Both the position numbers and the translations under genes were made by a program. Positions 52,196 through 60,685 of a stretch of 64,000 nucleotides of DNA are shown here, in pieces; the stretch's first letter is position 1; each line of letters begins with the position of its first letter. Source of the stretch: Chitinophaga nivalis (GTDB lineage Bacteria; Bacteroidota; Bacteroidia; Chitinophagales; Chitinophagaceae); the NCBI RefSeq assembly GCF_025989125.1, contig NZ_JAPDNR010000001.1, positions 7,056,087 to 7,120,086 of the forward strand. The letters run 5' to 3'. The notes beneath the pieces were generated by a model. That model made no database searches, had not been told where the DNA came from, and saw only the letters and a program-made list of their open reading frames with translations.

Positions 52196-52981
52196 TTACT
52201 TCGTTTTATGCAAACGGTAAGCATATCCCAGCGACACGGTAGCCGCTCCGATATTGTTCTTACCATTTTCAGTTCCTTTCTGGATATTGAGGAAACCATA
52301 GTTGCCGCCCACTTCTGCAAATACCCTGTGGTAAGCGCTTAAAGTATAGGTGATTCCTACGTTTCCGATAACACCCACGTTGAAGGTATTCAGCTGATTT
52401 TTGATATCAGTGGTATTATTCATGGAGAAGGTCGCAGGCGTCAGCATCACTTTGGCTCCCGGATCCGCATATATTGCAGTAGTGCCGGAGGTTTCCTGCT
52501 TTGCACTCAGGAGGAAACCGGCAAAAGGCCCAGCGGCTACATGCAGGCGCCAGGGTGAATGCGCTCCCAGGTCCCAGCCGAATTTAGCCAATACCGGCAC
52601 CATGAGGTAGTTCAATTTGGCTACGCTCTTGAAATCGGCATACAGATAAGGTGGTTTAGGCGCACCAGGCGGTAACAGACCTACTAATTGATCCGGGAAA
52701 GCGAATGGCTGAAAGCCGGTTCTTTTTCCTCCCTGGGCAGAGTAGTTAATCATACCCTGGATGGAAAACCGTTTATTCACATGGTATTCTACCAGTACCC
52801 CAAAGTCGGGCCCCAGGCGTGATTTATAACCGGCATTGATGTCCGTTTCATTACCACCTGATTTGAGGCTCGGAATGCTTAAACCGGCTTTTACACCGAT
52901 ATCTACCTGAGCATTGGCCTGTAAACAAAAAAAAGTAAGTGCTGCCGGTACCAGCAACCGGAGAGATGTACAGAGGTTCAT
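52196..52981 (-). CDS. PorT/OMP_b-brl outer-membrane barrel protein
   Basis: A 261-residue protein with a signal peptide (cleavage after about residue 24, QANAQ). The barrel begins VDIGVKAGLSIPS and continues with repeated strands (FGVLVEYHVNKRFSIQGMINYS, LNYLMVPVLAKFGW, WRLHVAAGPFAGFLLSA, VGVIGNVGITYTL). It ends AATVSLGYAYRLHKTK. This is the common PorT-like family in Bacteroidota. A -7 box (reverse TATATTTG, 53000-53007) lies just before the start. It heads the leftward cluster down to 50801. Confidence 0.85.
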   Translation of the reverse strand: MNLCTSLRLLVPAALTFFCLQANAQVDIGVKAGLSIPSLKSGGNETDINAGYKSRLGPDFGVLVEYHVNKRFSIQGMINYSAQGGKRTGFQPFAFPDQLVGLLPPGAPKPPYLYADFKSVAKLNYLMVPVLAKFGWDLGAHSPWRLHVAAGPFAGFLLSAKQETSGTTAIYADPGAKVMLTPATFSMNNTTDIKNQLNTFNVGVIGNVGITYTLSAYHRVFAEVGGNYGFLNIQKGTENGKNNIGAATVSLGYAYRLHKTK

Positions 52982-52999
52982 AAGGAGTTAAATTATATT

Positions 53000-53007
53000 C
53001 AAATATA
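53000..53007 (-). promoter_or_regulatory. Candidate -7 box for the PorT-like gene
   Basis: The reverse strand reads TATATTTG, an exact TAnnTTTG match, about 19 bases upstream of the ATG. Confidence 0.5.
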
Positions 53008-53012
53008 ATCTA

Positions 53013-53831
53013 TTATTTGATAGCGCTTAACCACCCCGCAATATATAACCCGACTTCTTTCCAGGAGAATTCATTATGTAGTTCATGATAATAACCATTC
53101 CATTCCTGGTAGGTAAGCAGGCTGGCCGGTGCGCGCTGTGCAAAAAGCCGGGAGCCTTCCACCGCGGTAAATGCATCTGCATTGCCGTGGAGCAACAAGG
53201 TTTTCACCGTCAGCTGATCCGCATGCGACAGGCACCAGGCGCCATTACGGATCATGTCATTGGCCAGGCGCAAACTCAGTCTGTCGTGGCGCAGCGGATC
53301 GTTGCGAAACTTTTCTACCGCAGTTTTATCATGTGATATTTTATTGATGTCCAGTCCCTGTGCAATCCGGAAATTGGGTGCCACTGCGCTCAACACGCGT
53401 AGGACTCCTTTCAGGAAAGCTCCGGGCTTTGCGCCCACGATTAAAGCCGGGGCGGATATTACCGCTGCCTGTAAGGCGGGTTGTCTTTTCAGGAGAAAGC
53501 CGGTCAGTAAGCCGCCGCCCATACTATGCCCGTACATCACGACCGGTTTATTATAAGTAGCGGTTACATGCGCCAGAAAGGCGGCCAGGTAATCGAACAT
53601 GAAATCAAAACCAGGCGTTGTACCCCGCTTCCCGTCACTTTTGCCATGGCCATAGTGATCGATGCCCATCACCGCAAAGCCCTGTTGCATAAAAAAAGCA
53701 GCCACCTGTTCATACCGGCCTACATGTTCGCCGATGCCATGTATGATAATCATCACCCGGCTGTAGTTTTCGGGTATCCAGCTGATACCGGCAAAGCGGG
53801 TATGTTGAAAAGACCAATTGAATTCGTTCAT
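53013..53831 (-). CDS. Monoglyceride-lipase-like alpha/beta hydrolase
   Basis: A protein of 272 residues starting at ATG 53831 (MNEFNWSFQHTRFAGISW); a longer reading starts at 53894. It has the lysophospholipase/monoacylglycerol-lipase pattern: IIHGIGEHVGRYEQVA with the oxyanion HG, GIDHYGHGKSDG, nucleophile serine in GHSMGGG, probable acid Asp in LLLHGNADAFT and probable His in NGYYHELHNE. There is no signal peptide, so it is cytosolic. It likely hydrolyses a glyceride or similar ester. It stands alone. Confidence 0.9.
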   Translation of the reverse strand: MNEFNWSFQHTRFAGISWIPENYSRVMIIIHGIGEHVGRYEQVAAFFMQQGFAVMGIDHYGHGKSDGKRGTTPGFDFMFDYLAAFLAHVTATYNKPVVMYGHSMGGGLLTGFLLKRQPALQAAVISAPALIVGAKPGAFLKGVLRVLSAVAPNFRIAQGLDINKISHDKTAVEKFRNDPLRHDRLSLRLANDMIRNGAWCLSHADQLTVKTLLLHGNADAFTAVEGSRLFAQRAPASLLTYQEWNGYYHELHNEFSWKEVGLYIAGWLSAIK

Positions 53832-53926
53832 ACCGGGGAGTTTATCTGACAAAAAACGAAGATAAAGAATATCTTTATCCCCTGTTTTAAACATCCGTCA
53901 CTACCAAAATTAACTGATACAGCTAC

Positions 53927-54343
53927 ATGAACCACACCGAGACCACCACTCCGGTATACAGCATTCCTTTAAAGTACCGCAAAATGGAAAATTTACATAT
54001 CGTTTTCTGGCTGCTGAAAGATGTGAGCTGGTGTATGATATGGAAACCACTGGGTATTGCCATGATTTTCCCCACGTTGATTATTGCGATTGTCATTGCC
54101 TGGAGAACCCGGCAATTCATGTCGGAGCTATGTCACAATCTGGCGATTGCCGTTTGGATCAGCGCGAACTCCTACTGGATGGTAAGTGAATTTTTCCATT
54201 TTGATGCACACATCATCACAGGAGGCATTACCTACAAACACCTGGCGTTGATACCATTCGTCACCGGATTGATTGTACTGGCTTACTATTACCTGTATTA
54301 CAAACCCCGGCATCAGGAAGAAGAAGAAATCATTGAAGCATAA
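53927..54343 (+). CDS. Small multi-pass membrane protein
   Basis: A 138-residue protein with three or four membrane helices: about 24-40 (LHIVFWLLKDVSWCMIW), 42-60 (LGIAMIFPTLIIAIVIAW), 72-90 (LAIAVWISANSYWMVSEF) and 108-124 (LIPFVTGLIVLAYYYLYY). The C-terminus is short and acidic (EEEEIIEA). I do not recognise a named family, but the aromatic-rich helices and conserved-looking polar residues (N, S, W) suggest a real small membrane enzyme or carrier. It is divergent from the hydrolase gene. Confidence 0.75.
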   Translation: MNHTETTTPVYSIPLKYRKMENLHIVFWLLKDVSWCMIWKPLGIAMIFPTLIIAIVIAWRTRQFMSELCHNLAIAVWISANSYWMVSEFFHFDAHIITGGITYKHLALIPFVTGLIVLAYYYLYYKPRHQEEEEIIEA

Positions 54344-54344
54344 A

Positions 54345-54412
54345 GTTTTCGGAAGATGATTACCGGGAAGATCAATGATCGTTTGTTTTTCGGAAGATGA
54401 TATACGCGAAGA
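54345..54412. repeat. Imperfect direct repeat, two copies of about 28 bases
   Basis: TTTTCGGAAGATGAT occurs at about 54346-54360 and again at 54387-54401. In both copies it is followed by a similar tail ending in GAAGAT. The unit lies between the small membrane protein gene and the next terminator and has no known role. Confidence 0.5.
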
Positions 54413-54449
54413 TTACATACTGCATCCTATATTACGTTACCGTATAAAC

Positions 54450-54485
54450 GAAAAGTCCTGCATAAAATATGATGCAGGACTTTTC
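54450..54485. terminator. Bidirectional terminator
   Basis: GAAAAGTCCTGCAT (54450-54463) pairs exactly with ATGCAGGACTTTTC (54472-54485). It lies between convergent genes and ends the leftward TldE/TldD operon. Confidence 0.8.
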
Positions 54486-54504
54486 ATTTATACATGGGTT
54501 GTTC

Positions 54505-55842
54505 TTAAATAGCATCTGATAAAGATGTGAAGGTAAAGTCCCGGATCTTCATGGGCGGAATCAGGGCATTTATGCCCGACTCTACGCTCACTGTGCGTTC
54601 CGGCTTACCTAAAGTTTCCAGGTTATTGAGCATAATCACCGGACTTTCGTTGAAGCGGAAATTCTTTACCGGGAATTTAATCTCTCCGTTTTCAATATAG
54701 AAAGTTCCGTCCCTTGTTAATCCGGTAAACAACAATGTTTGCGGATCTACCGGCCGGATGTACCACAGGCGGGTTACCAGGATCCCTTTTTCCGTGCTTT
54801 GGATCATATCTTCCAGGGAGGTGTTTCCACCTTCCATGATAAAGCGGTCGGGCTCCGGTATGGCATGTACATTCTTTTTCTGCGCCCAGTAGCGGGAGTA
54901 GTGAATATTTTTGATCACGCCTTTGTCTACCCACGTTGTTTTTTCCTGCGGCCGGCCATCCCGTGCATAATGGCTGGAAGGTAATTCCTTACTCCAGGGA
55001 TCGGAGTAAATGGTTACCCGGTCGTCCATCAGTTTTTCGCCCAGCTTTGTTTTACCACCTGGCGCACTGAGAAAACTACGTCCTTCATCTGCACTGCGGG
55101 CATCCATGCTGTTGATGATATTTTCCAGCAATACCAGGCCTGCCAGTGGTTCCAGGATAACTGTGTATTTACCTGGTTCAATGGCTTTCGCTCCTTTCGA
55201 AGCCAATGCTTTTTTAGCGGCTACGCTGGTGGCAGCAGAGATATTCAGTCCGTTTACATCATTGAATCCTTTGGAAGCATAACCGGAACCGGTACCATCT
55301 TCCGTACGCAGGGTGACACTGAAGTTAACGTCGGTGTAGTTGTTATAGGCAAAAAGGCCTTTATTGTTCATCATACTGGAAAATCCGGTGGTATTTTCCA
55401 GATAACCGGCGGCTACCAGTTTATTTTCTTTGGTGATCCGCAGGCTTTTGGCCACTTCATCTGCCCGGAATCGTGGGTCGATGGCAGCTGTATCTGCGTT
55501 GTAGGTAGCTGGCGAAGGCTGGTATTGCTGCGGCCCCAGTGCCGGCATATGTTCCGGATTTTCGGGCGCCAGCCGGGCCAGCTCTTCTGATCTTCTCACT
55601 ACTTTTTCCAGCGATACCTCATCATATTCATTGATGGTAGCTATACCTAATTTTTTACCGAAAGCAGAAGCAACTACCAACGTGCTGTTACTATTGCCTC
55701 CACTGGTAGATACCGCATTCCTGGCATAGCGCAGGTTCGCGGAATCCTGCCCGAATAAAATAACTTCGCATTCATCTGCTTTGGAAAAGGCAAGCACTTT
55801 TTTCAATAATGCCTGCGCTTCGTTCTGAGTAACTATAGGCAT
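54505..55842 (-). CDS. TldE/PmbA-like protease partner, copy 1
   Basis: A 445-residue PmbA/TldE-family protein. It has the N-terminal domain (ECEVILFGQDSANLRYARNAVS), the middle domain with LARLAPENPEHMPALG, the family strand KYTVILEPLAGLVLLENII, and the C-terminal RLWYIRPVDPQTLLFTGLTRDGTFYIENG and PVKNFRFNESPVIMLNNLE. The HExxxH of TldD is absent, as expected for the non-catalytic partner. It has no signal peptide. It lies 3 bases after copy 1 of TldD, in a four-gene leftward operon with the duplicate pair upstream. Confidence 0.93.
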   Translation of the reverse strand: MPIVTQNEAQALLKKVLAFSKADECEVILFGQDSANLRYARNAVSTSGGNSNSTLVVASAFGKKLGIATINEYDEVSLEKVVRRSEELARLAPENPEHMPALGPQQYQPSPATYNADTAAIDPRFRADEVAKSLRITKENKLVAAGYLENTTGFSSMMNNKGLFAYNNYTDVNFSVTLRTEDGTGSGYASKGFNDVNGLNISAATSVAAKKALASKGAKAIEPGKYTVILEPLAGLVLLENIINSMDARSADEGRSFLSAPGGKTKLGEKLMDDRVTIYSDPWSKELPSSHYARDGRPQEKTTWVDKGVIKNIHYSRYWAQKKNVHAIPEPDRFIMEGGNTSLEDMIQSTEKGILVTRLWYIRPVDPQTLLFTGLTRDGTFYIENGEIKFPVKNFRFNESPVIMLNNLETLGKPERTVSVESGINALIPPMKIRDFTFTSLSDAI

Positions 55843-55845
55843 ATA

Positions 55846-57480
55846 TTAGATTTTTCTGGCTGTATTAATAACGTTTACTCCGTTGAACCGTGCGGTGGAT
55901 GCACCATGGGAAACAGCGCTGCTCTGCATTGGCTGGCCTTTTCCATCGAAGAAGGACCCCCCCAGGCGGTAGTCGCTTTTATCTGCAATTGCCTTACAGG
56001 AATTCCAGAATTCCTGGGTATTGCTTTGATAAGCCACATCTTTCAGCATGCCGGTGATCTGACCATTTCTGATTTCGTAGAACAGTTGTCCGCCGAACTG
56101 GAAATTATACCGTTGCTGATCAATAGAGAAAGAGCCTCTTCCTGCGATAAAAATACCACGCTCTACATTTTTTATAATGTCTGCGGGCGACAGCTTAGCC
56201 GTACCTGGTTGCAGGGATACGTTAGGCATCCGCTGAAACTGTACATCAGACCAGCTTTGTGAATAAGAGCATCCCTGTGAGTGATCCAGTCCGATGATGT
56301 GCGCCTGATCGCGGGTAGTCTGGTAATTCACCAGTTTACCATTTTTGATCAGGTCCCATTGCTGGGTAGCTACGCCTTCATCGTCGTAACCTACGGCGCC
56401 GAGAGAACCTGGTTGCAGTTTATCTGCCACGAGGTTTACAATAGGACTGCCGAAATTAAAGTTGCCGGATTTCCATTTATCGAGGGTCAGGAAACTGGTA
56501 CCGGCGAAGTTGGCTTCATAGCCCATCACGCGGTCCAGCTCTGTTGGGTGGCCTACCGATTCATGGATCGTGAGCCACAGGTTGGTAGGATCCAGTACCA
56601 GGTCGTATTTACCTGGTTCCACAGATTTGGCTTTCAGCTTTTCTTCTACCTGCCGCGCACTTTGCCGGGCATCTTCCAGGATATCATAACGGTCGCGGTA
56701 CAACGTTGTAATACCTTTTATTTTATCGGATTCCCGGGGAACCAGGTATTCGTACCCCATGCCACGGGGCGCACCCAATGATTCGCGCACTTCAAATTTA
56801 CCGGTGGCAGCATCTACTTTGGTTACATCAAAATAAGGCCAGATACGGTGTATATCCTGATCGATGTAAGAACCTTCGGAGCTGGCAAAATACTTCTGTT
56901 CATTTACCAGAAACAGGTTAGATCCTACATAACTGGCGCCACCCTTTAAAGCAGCGTCATTTACAGATAACAGCAATTCTGCCTTTTCCTTTACCGGTAC
57001 GTCAAAGGCATTGATTTCGATGGGTGTTTTCCAGCTTACTTCGCCATAACCCTTCTGGGGGGCCAGCTGTACCGGTTCGGTGAGGAGGCGTGCATTTTCT
57101 TTGGCGATGGATACCGCCAGCGCTGCCGTGCGGGCAATGCTGTCACGGTCCATTTTATCTGTGGCCGCAAAGCCCCAGCTGCCATTGGCAATTACCCGGA
57201 TACCAATCCCATAGGATTCTGTATTGGCGATATTTTCCACTTTATCTTCCCGGGTAATGATAAACTGATTCAGATAACGTCCTATTCGTACGTCCGTATA
57301 CGTAGCACCTTTACTACGTGCTGCATTGAGGGCTACATCAGCCAGTTCTTTTTTTCTGGCCACATCTATGGTGTACCAGGGCCTGTCCAGGGACACGGCA
57401 TGACCGACCAGCGGTATCTGCGCCAGGAGCCCGGCGCCCATACCCATCCCGGCCATCTGGAGAAATTGTCTTCTTTTCAT
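55846..57480 (-). CDS. TldD-like metalloprotease, copy 1, with Tat-like N-terminus
   Basis: A 544-residue TldD-family protein. The metal-binding motif HESVGH is at 306-311, followed by PTELDR. Other family stretches are VRIGRYLNQF, GIGIRVIANGSWGFA and the C-terminal GGSFFDGKGQP. The N-terminus MKRRQFLQMAGMGMGAGLL is a classical twin-arginine signal (RRxFL followed by a hydrophobic run and VGHAVS). Known TldD proteins are cytosolic, so export here would be a variation. It is paired with the TldE-like gene beside it and is about 60-70 percent similar, by eye, to the second copy at 58876. Confidence 0.93.
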   Translation of the reverse strand: MKRRQFLQMAGMGMGAGLLAQIPLVGHAVSLDRPWYTIDVARKKELADVALNAARSKGATYTDVRIGRYLNQFIITREDKVENIANTESYGIGIRVIANGSWGFAATDKMDRDSIARTAALAVSIAKENARLLTEPVQLAPQKGYGEVSWKTPIEINAFDVPVKEKAELLLSVNDAALKGGASYVGSNLFLVNEQKYFASSEGSYIDQDIHRIWPYFDVTKVDAATGKFEVRESLGAPRGMGYEYLVPRESDKIKGITTLYRDRYDILEDARQSARQVEEKLKAKSVEPGKYDLVLDPTNLWLTIHESVGHPTELDRVMGYEANFAGTSFLTLDKWKSGNFNFGSPIVNLVADKLQPGSLGAVGYDDEGVATQQWDLIKNGKLVNYQTTRDQAHIIGLDHSQGCSYSQSWSDVQFQRMPNVSLQPGTAKLSPADIIKNVERGIFIAGRGSFSIDQQRYNFQFGGQLFYEIRNGQITGMLKDVAYQSNTQEFWNSCKAIADKSDYRLGGSFFDGKGQPMQSSAVSHGASTARFNGVNVINTARKI

Positions 57481-57530
57481 GGAGCTAAGATTTTGGATAA
57501 CGATGATATATGCACCACGTTTATTATTCC

Positions 57531-58865
57531 CTAAACAGCATCTGACAAAGAGGTAAATGTAAAGTCTCTTATCTTCATAGGCGGGATCAGGAAACTGCGA
57601 TACGATTCTATACTGACACTTCTTTCTGACTTGCCCAATGCTTCTACATTATTGAGCATAATAACCGGGCTTTCGTTAAAACGTAAATTTTTTACCGGGT
57701 ATTTAATCTGTCCATTCTCGATATAAAAAGTGCCGTCTCTTGTTAATCCGGTCAGCAGCAGGGTTTGTGCATCCACCATACGGATATACCAAAGGCGGGA
57801 AATGAGGATACCCCGTTCTGTACTTTTTATCAGTTCATCGAGGGAAGCGGTGCCGCCTTCCATAATAATATTGGAGGGTGCGGGTACCGGCTGTACACCT
57901 TTGTGTTGCGCCCAGTACCGGGAATAGGCCAGATTTTTCACTACGCCTTTATCAATCCAGCTTACTTTTTCGTGGGGTAGTCCTTCCCGGCTCCAGGTGC
58001 TGTCGGGGAGTTCGGGGTGGAAAGGATCAGAGTAAATGGTAATGCTGGGGTCCATCAGCTGCTCTCCCAAACGATTGCCACCACCGGGTTTGCTCATAAA
58101 GCTCCGGCCTTCATCCGCACTGCGGGCATCCAGTCCGCGGAACATATTCTCCAGCATATAGGTAGCGGCCACTGGTTCCAGGATAACGGTATACTTACCT
58201 GGTTCAATGGCTTTCGCGTTGGCAGAACCGTTGGCTTTGGCGGCGGCAATTTTTGTTGCTTCCACCGTATCCAGGCGGGATACATCGGTATATCCGCGGG
58301 CAGCGAAGCCGGAACCGGTACCACTGCTATTACGGGTGGTAATGGTAAACACCACATCCGTATTGGCTTCGTAGGCGAATAACTCCTTCGAGTTCATCAT
58401 CGCGCTGAACTGCGTGGCATTCTCAATATATCCGGCAGCTTCCAGGTTTTCCTGTTTAGCTACATTAATACTTCCTGCTACCGCTTCCGCCCGTTGATCG
58501 GGCGTAATGGCTGCCGTAGCCGGGTTATATGTTTTTGATTCCTTAAAATCTGTTGGTCCCAGGAGCGGCATGTATTCCGGATTTTCCGGCGCCAGCCGGG
58601 CCAGTTCTTCTGCACGGGCAATCACTCTTTTCAGGGCAGCGTCATCAAATTCGTTGATGGTAGCAGTACCTGATTTTTTACCGAAGGTGGCGGTCACCGA
58701 CAGCGTCATGGTACTGATATCGCCTGCTGTAGAAATCGCATTCCGGGCATAACGTACGTTACCGCCCACTTCTCCCCGGAGAAAAGCTTCACATTCATCT
58801 GATTGGGAATAGGAAAGCACTTTCTTCAGCAATGCCTGTGCTTCTTCTTTTTTTAGTATAGCCAT
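57531..58865 (-). CDS. TldE/PmbA-like protease partner, copy 2
   Basis: A 444-residue paralogue of the TldE-like protein at 54505, with the same domains (ECEAFLRGEVGGNVRYARNA, LARLAPENPEYMPLLG, KYTVILEPVAATYMLENMF, LTGLTRDGTFYIENGQIKYP) and an almost identical end, MKIRDFTFTSLSDAV. It has no HExxxH motif and no signal peptide. It is placed 51 bases before the TldD copy 1 gene and 10 bases after TldD copy 2, so all four genes are one transcript in order TldD2-TldE2-TldD1-TldE1. Confidence 0.93.
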   Translation of the reverse strand: MAILKKEEAQALLKKVLSYSQSDECEAFLRGEVGGNVRYARNAISTAGDISTMTLSVTATFGKKSGTATINEFDDAALKRVIARAEELARLAPENPEYMPLLGPTDFKESKTYNPATAAITPDQRAEAVAGSINVAKQENLEAAGYIENATQFSAMMNSKELFAYEANTDVVFTITTRNSSGTGSGFAARGYTDVSRLDTVEATKIAAAKANGSANAKAIEPGKYTVILEPVAATYMLENMFRGLDARSADEGRSFMSKPGGGNRLGEQLMDPSITIYSDPFHPELPDSTWSREGLPHEKVSWIDKGVVKNLAYSRYWAQHKGVQPVPAPSNIIMEGGTASLDELIKSTERGILISRLWYIRMVDAQTLLLTGLTRDGTFYIENGQIKYPVKNLRFNESPVIMLNNVEALGKSERSVSIESYRSFLIPPMKIRDFTFTSLSDAV

Positions 58866-58875
58866 GTTCGTGAGG

Positions 58876-60513
58876 TCAGATTTTTCTTGCTGTGTTAATA
58901 ACGTTTACACCATTAAAGCGGGTGGTTGCACTACCGTGTGATACGGCGTTGGATTGCCCTGGTTGTCCTTTACCATCATTGAAAGCGCCGCCCAGGCGGT
59001 AATCGCTTTTATCGGCAATAGCGGAGCAACTGTTCCAGAACTCCTGCGTGTTGGCCTGATAGGCAACATCTTTCAGCATGCCGACAATTTTTCCTTCTTT
59101 GACTTCATAGAAGGTTTGTCCGCCAAACTGGAAATTGTACCGTTGCTGATCGATAGAGAAAGAGCCATCACCGATGATGTAAATGCCTTTCTCCACATTT
59201 TTAATCAGATCATCCACACTCAGTTTTTCTTTACCCGGTTGCAGGGATACATTCGGCATCCGCTGAAACTGTACGTCGGCCCAGCTTTGGGCGTAACAGC
59301 AACCCTGCGAATGGTCCAGGCCAATGATGTGTGCCTGATCGCGGATCGCCTGGTAGTTCACCAGTACACCGTCTTTAATGATGTCCCATTTACCACACTT
59401 CACACCTTCGTCGTCATACCCCACCGCACCCAGTGATCCGGGTTGCAGTTTATCTGCTACTACGTTCACGAGTTTACTGCCGAAATTGAATTTGCCTGAT
59501 TTCCATTTATCTAATGTGAGGAAGCTGGTACCGGCATAGTTGGCTTCATAGCCCAATACCCGGTCCAGTTCTGTCGGATGCGCAACAGATTCGTGTATAG
59601 TCAGCCACAGATGAGAAGGATCCAGAATCAGGTCATATTTACCCGGTTCTACTGATTTTGCTTTCAGTTTCTGTTCCACATCTCTGGTCGCATTTTTCAC
59701 ATCTTCCAGCATGTCGTAGCGGTTGCGGTACCGGGTAACAATCCCATCTACCTTATCTGCTGCAGAAGGCGTAAGATATTCGTATCCCATTCCCACCGGC
59801 GCACTCAATGATTTCCGCGTTTCAAATTTTCCTGAATTGCGGTCTGTTCTGGTGACGGTGAAAGTGGGAAATAAACGATGAATATCCTGATCAATATAAG
59901 AGCCATCTGTAGAAGCAAAATATTTTTGTTCGTTGATGGAAAGAATAGCAGAGTTCACGAAGTTGGCGCCTCCTTTCAGGGCGGCATCATTCACGGACAA
60001 CAGCAGGTCTACTTTATCTTTTACCGGTATGGTAAAGGTGTTTTGCACAATGGGAGTTTTCCAGCTTACTTCTCCATATCCCTGTTGCGGCGCCAGTTGT
60101 ACCGGCGGCGCTGCCACTTTGGAATTGGCTTTAGCCACGGCAACAGCCCGTTCGGCTGTTCTGGCCACTTCTTCCTTTGTGACGTTATGGGTAGCGGCAA
60201 AGCCCCAGCAGCCATTGGCAATAACACGTATGCCAATCCCAAAGGATTCTGTGTTGGCAATATTCTGCACCCTGGTTTCGCGGGTTACCACAAACTGATT
60301 CAGGTAACGGCCGATACGCACATCCGCATAGGTAGCGCCTTTCGCGCGGGCTGCATTCAGTGCAATGTCTGCCAGTTGTTTTTTCAGTTTAACATCGATA
60401 CCATCATTCAGAAAACGCGATGGATCAACAGGGTTGCCGAAAGCGGTAAGATTCGGCATCATGAGCGCACCCAGTCCCATAGCGGAAAGCTGGATAAAGT
60501 CTTTACGTTTCAA
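58876..60513 (-). CDS. TldD-like metalloprotease, copy 2
   Basis: A 545-residue TldD-family protein with HESVAH at 307-312 followed by PTELDR. It shares VRIGRYLNQF, GIGIRVIANGCWGFA, EPGKYDLILDPSHLWLTIHE and the C-terminal GGAFNDGKGQP with copy 1. The N-terminus MKRKDFIQLSAMGLGALMMP resembles a Tat signal but has Lys-Arg-Lys in place of the paired arginines, so export is less certain. It is the first gene of the duplicated operon. TldD/TldE complexes unfold and cleave peptides such as antitoxins or microcin precursors; the substrate here is unknown. Confidence 0.93.
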   Translation of the reverse strand: MKRKDFIQLSAMGLGALMMPNLTAFGNPVDPSRFLNDGIDVKLKKQLADIALNAARAKGATYADVRIGRYLNQFVVTRETRVQNIANTESFGIGIRVIANGCWGFAATHNVTKEEVARTAERAVAVAKANSKVAAPPVQLAPQQGYGEVSWKTPIVQNTFTIPVKDKVDLLLSVNDAALKGGANFVNSAILSINEQKYFASTDGSYIDQDIHRLFPTFTVTRTDRNSGKFETRKSLSAPVGMGYEYLTPSAADKVDGIVTRYRNRYDMLEDVKNATRDVEQKLKAKSVEPGKYDLILDPSHLWLTIHESVAHPTELDRVLGYEANYAGTSFLTLDKWKSGKFNFGSKLVNVVADKLQPGSLGAVGYDDEGVKCGKWDIIKDGVLVNYQAIRDQAHIIGLDHSQGCCYAQSWADVQFQRMPNVSLQPGKEKLSVDDLIKNVEKGIYIIGDGSFSIDQQRYNFQFGGQTFYEVKEGKIVGMLKDVAYQANTQEFWNSCSAIADKSDYRLGGAFNDGKGQPGQSNAVSHGSATTRFNGVNVINTARKI

Positions 60514-60685
60514 TAGACAGTTCCTCCGGTTTAGTTTGATTTAGATTTGTTGATAAAGCAGGTATGTGCAACTAGTAATACAAACAATCAGATGGCACGG
60601 CCAGTGTGATTTTTCAAGAGCCCAGACACGATACCTTAACGTAAGCCTAAACTAATTTTTTTTTCTTATTAATTCCTACCGTCTG

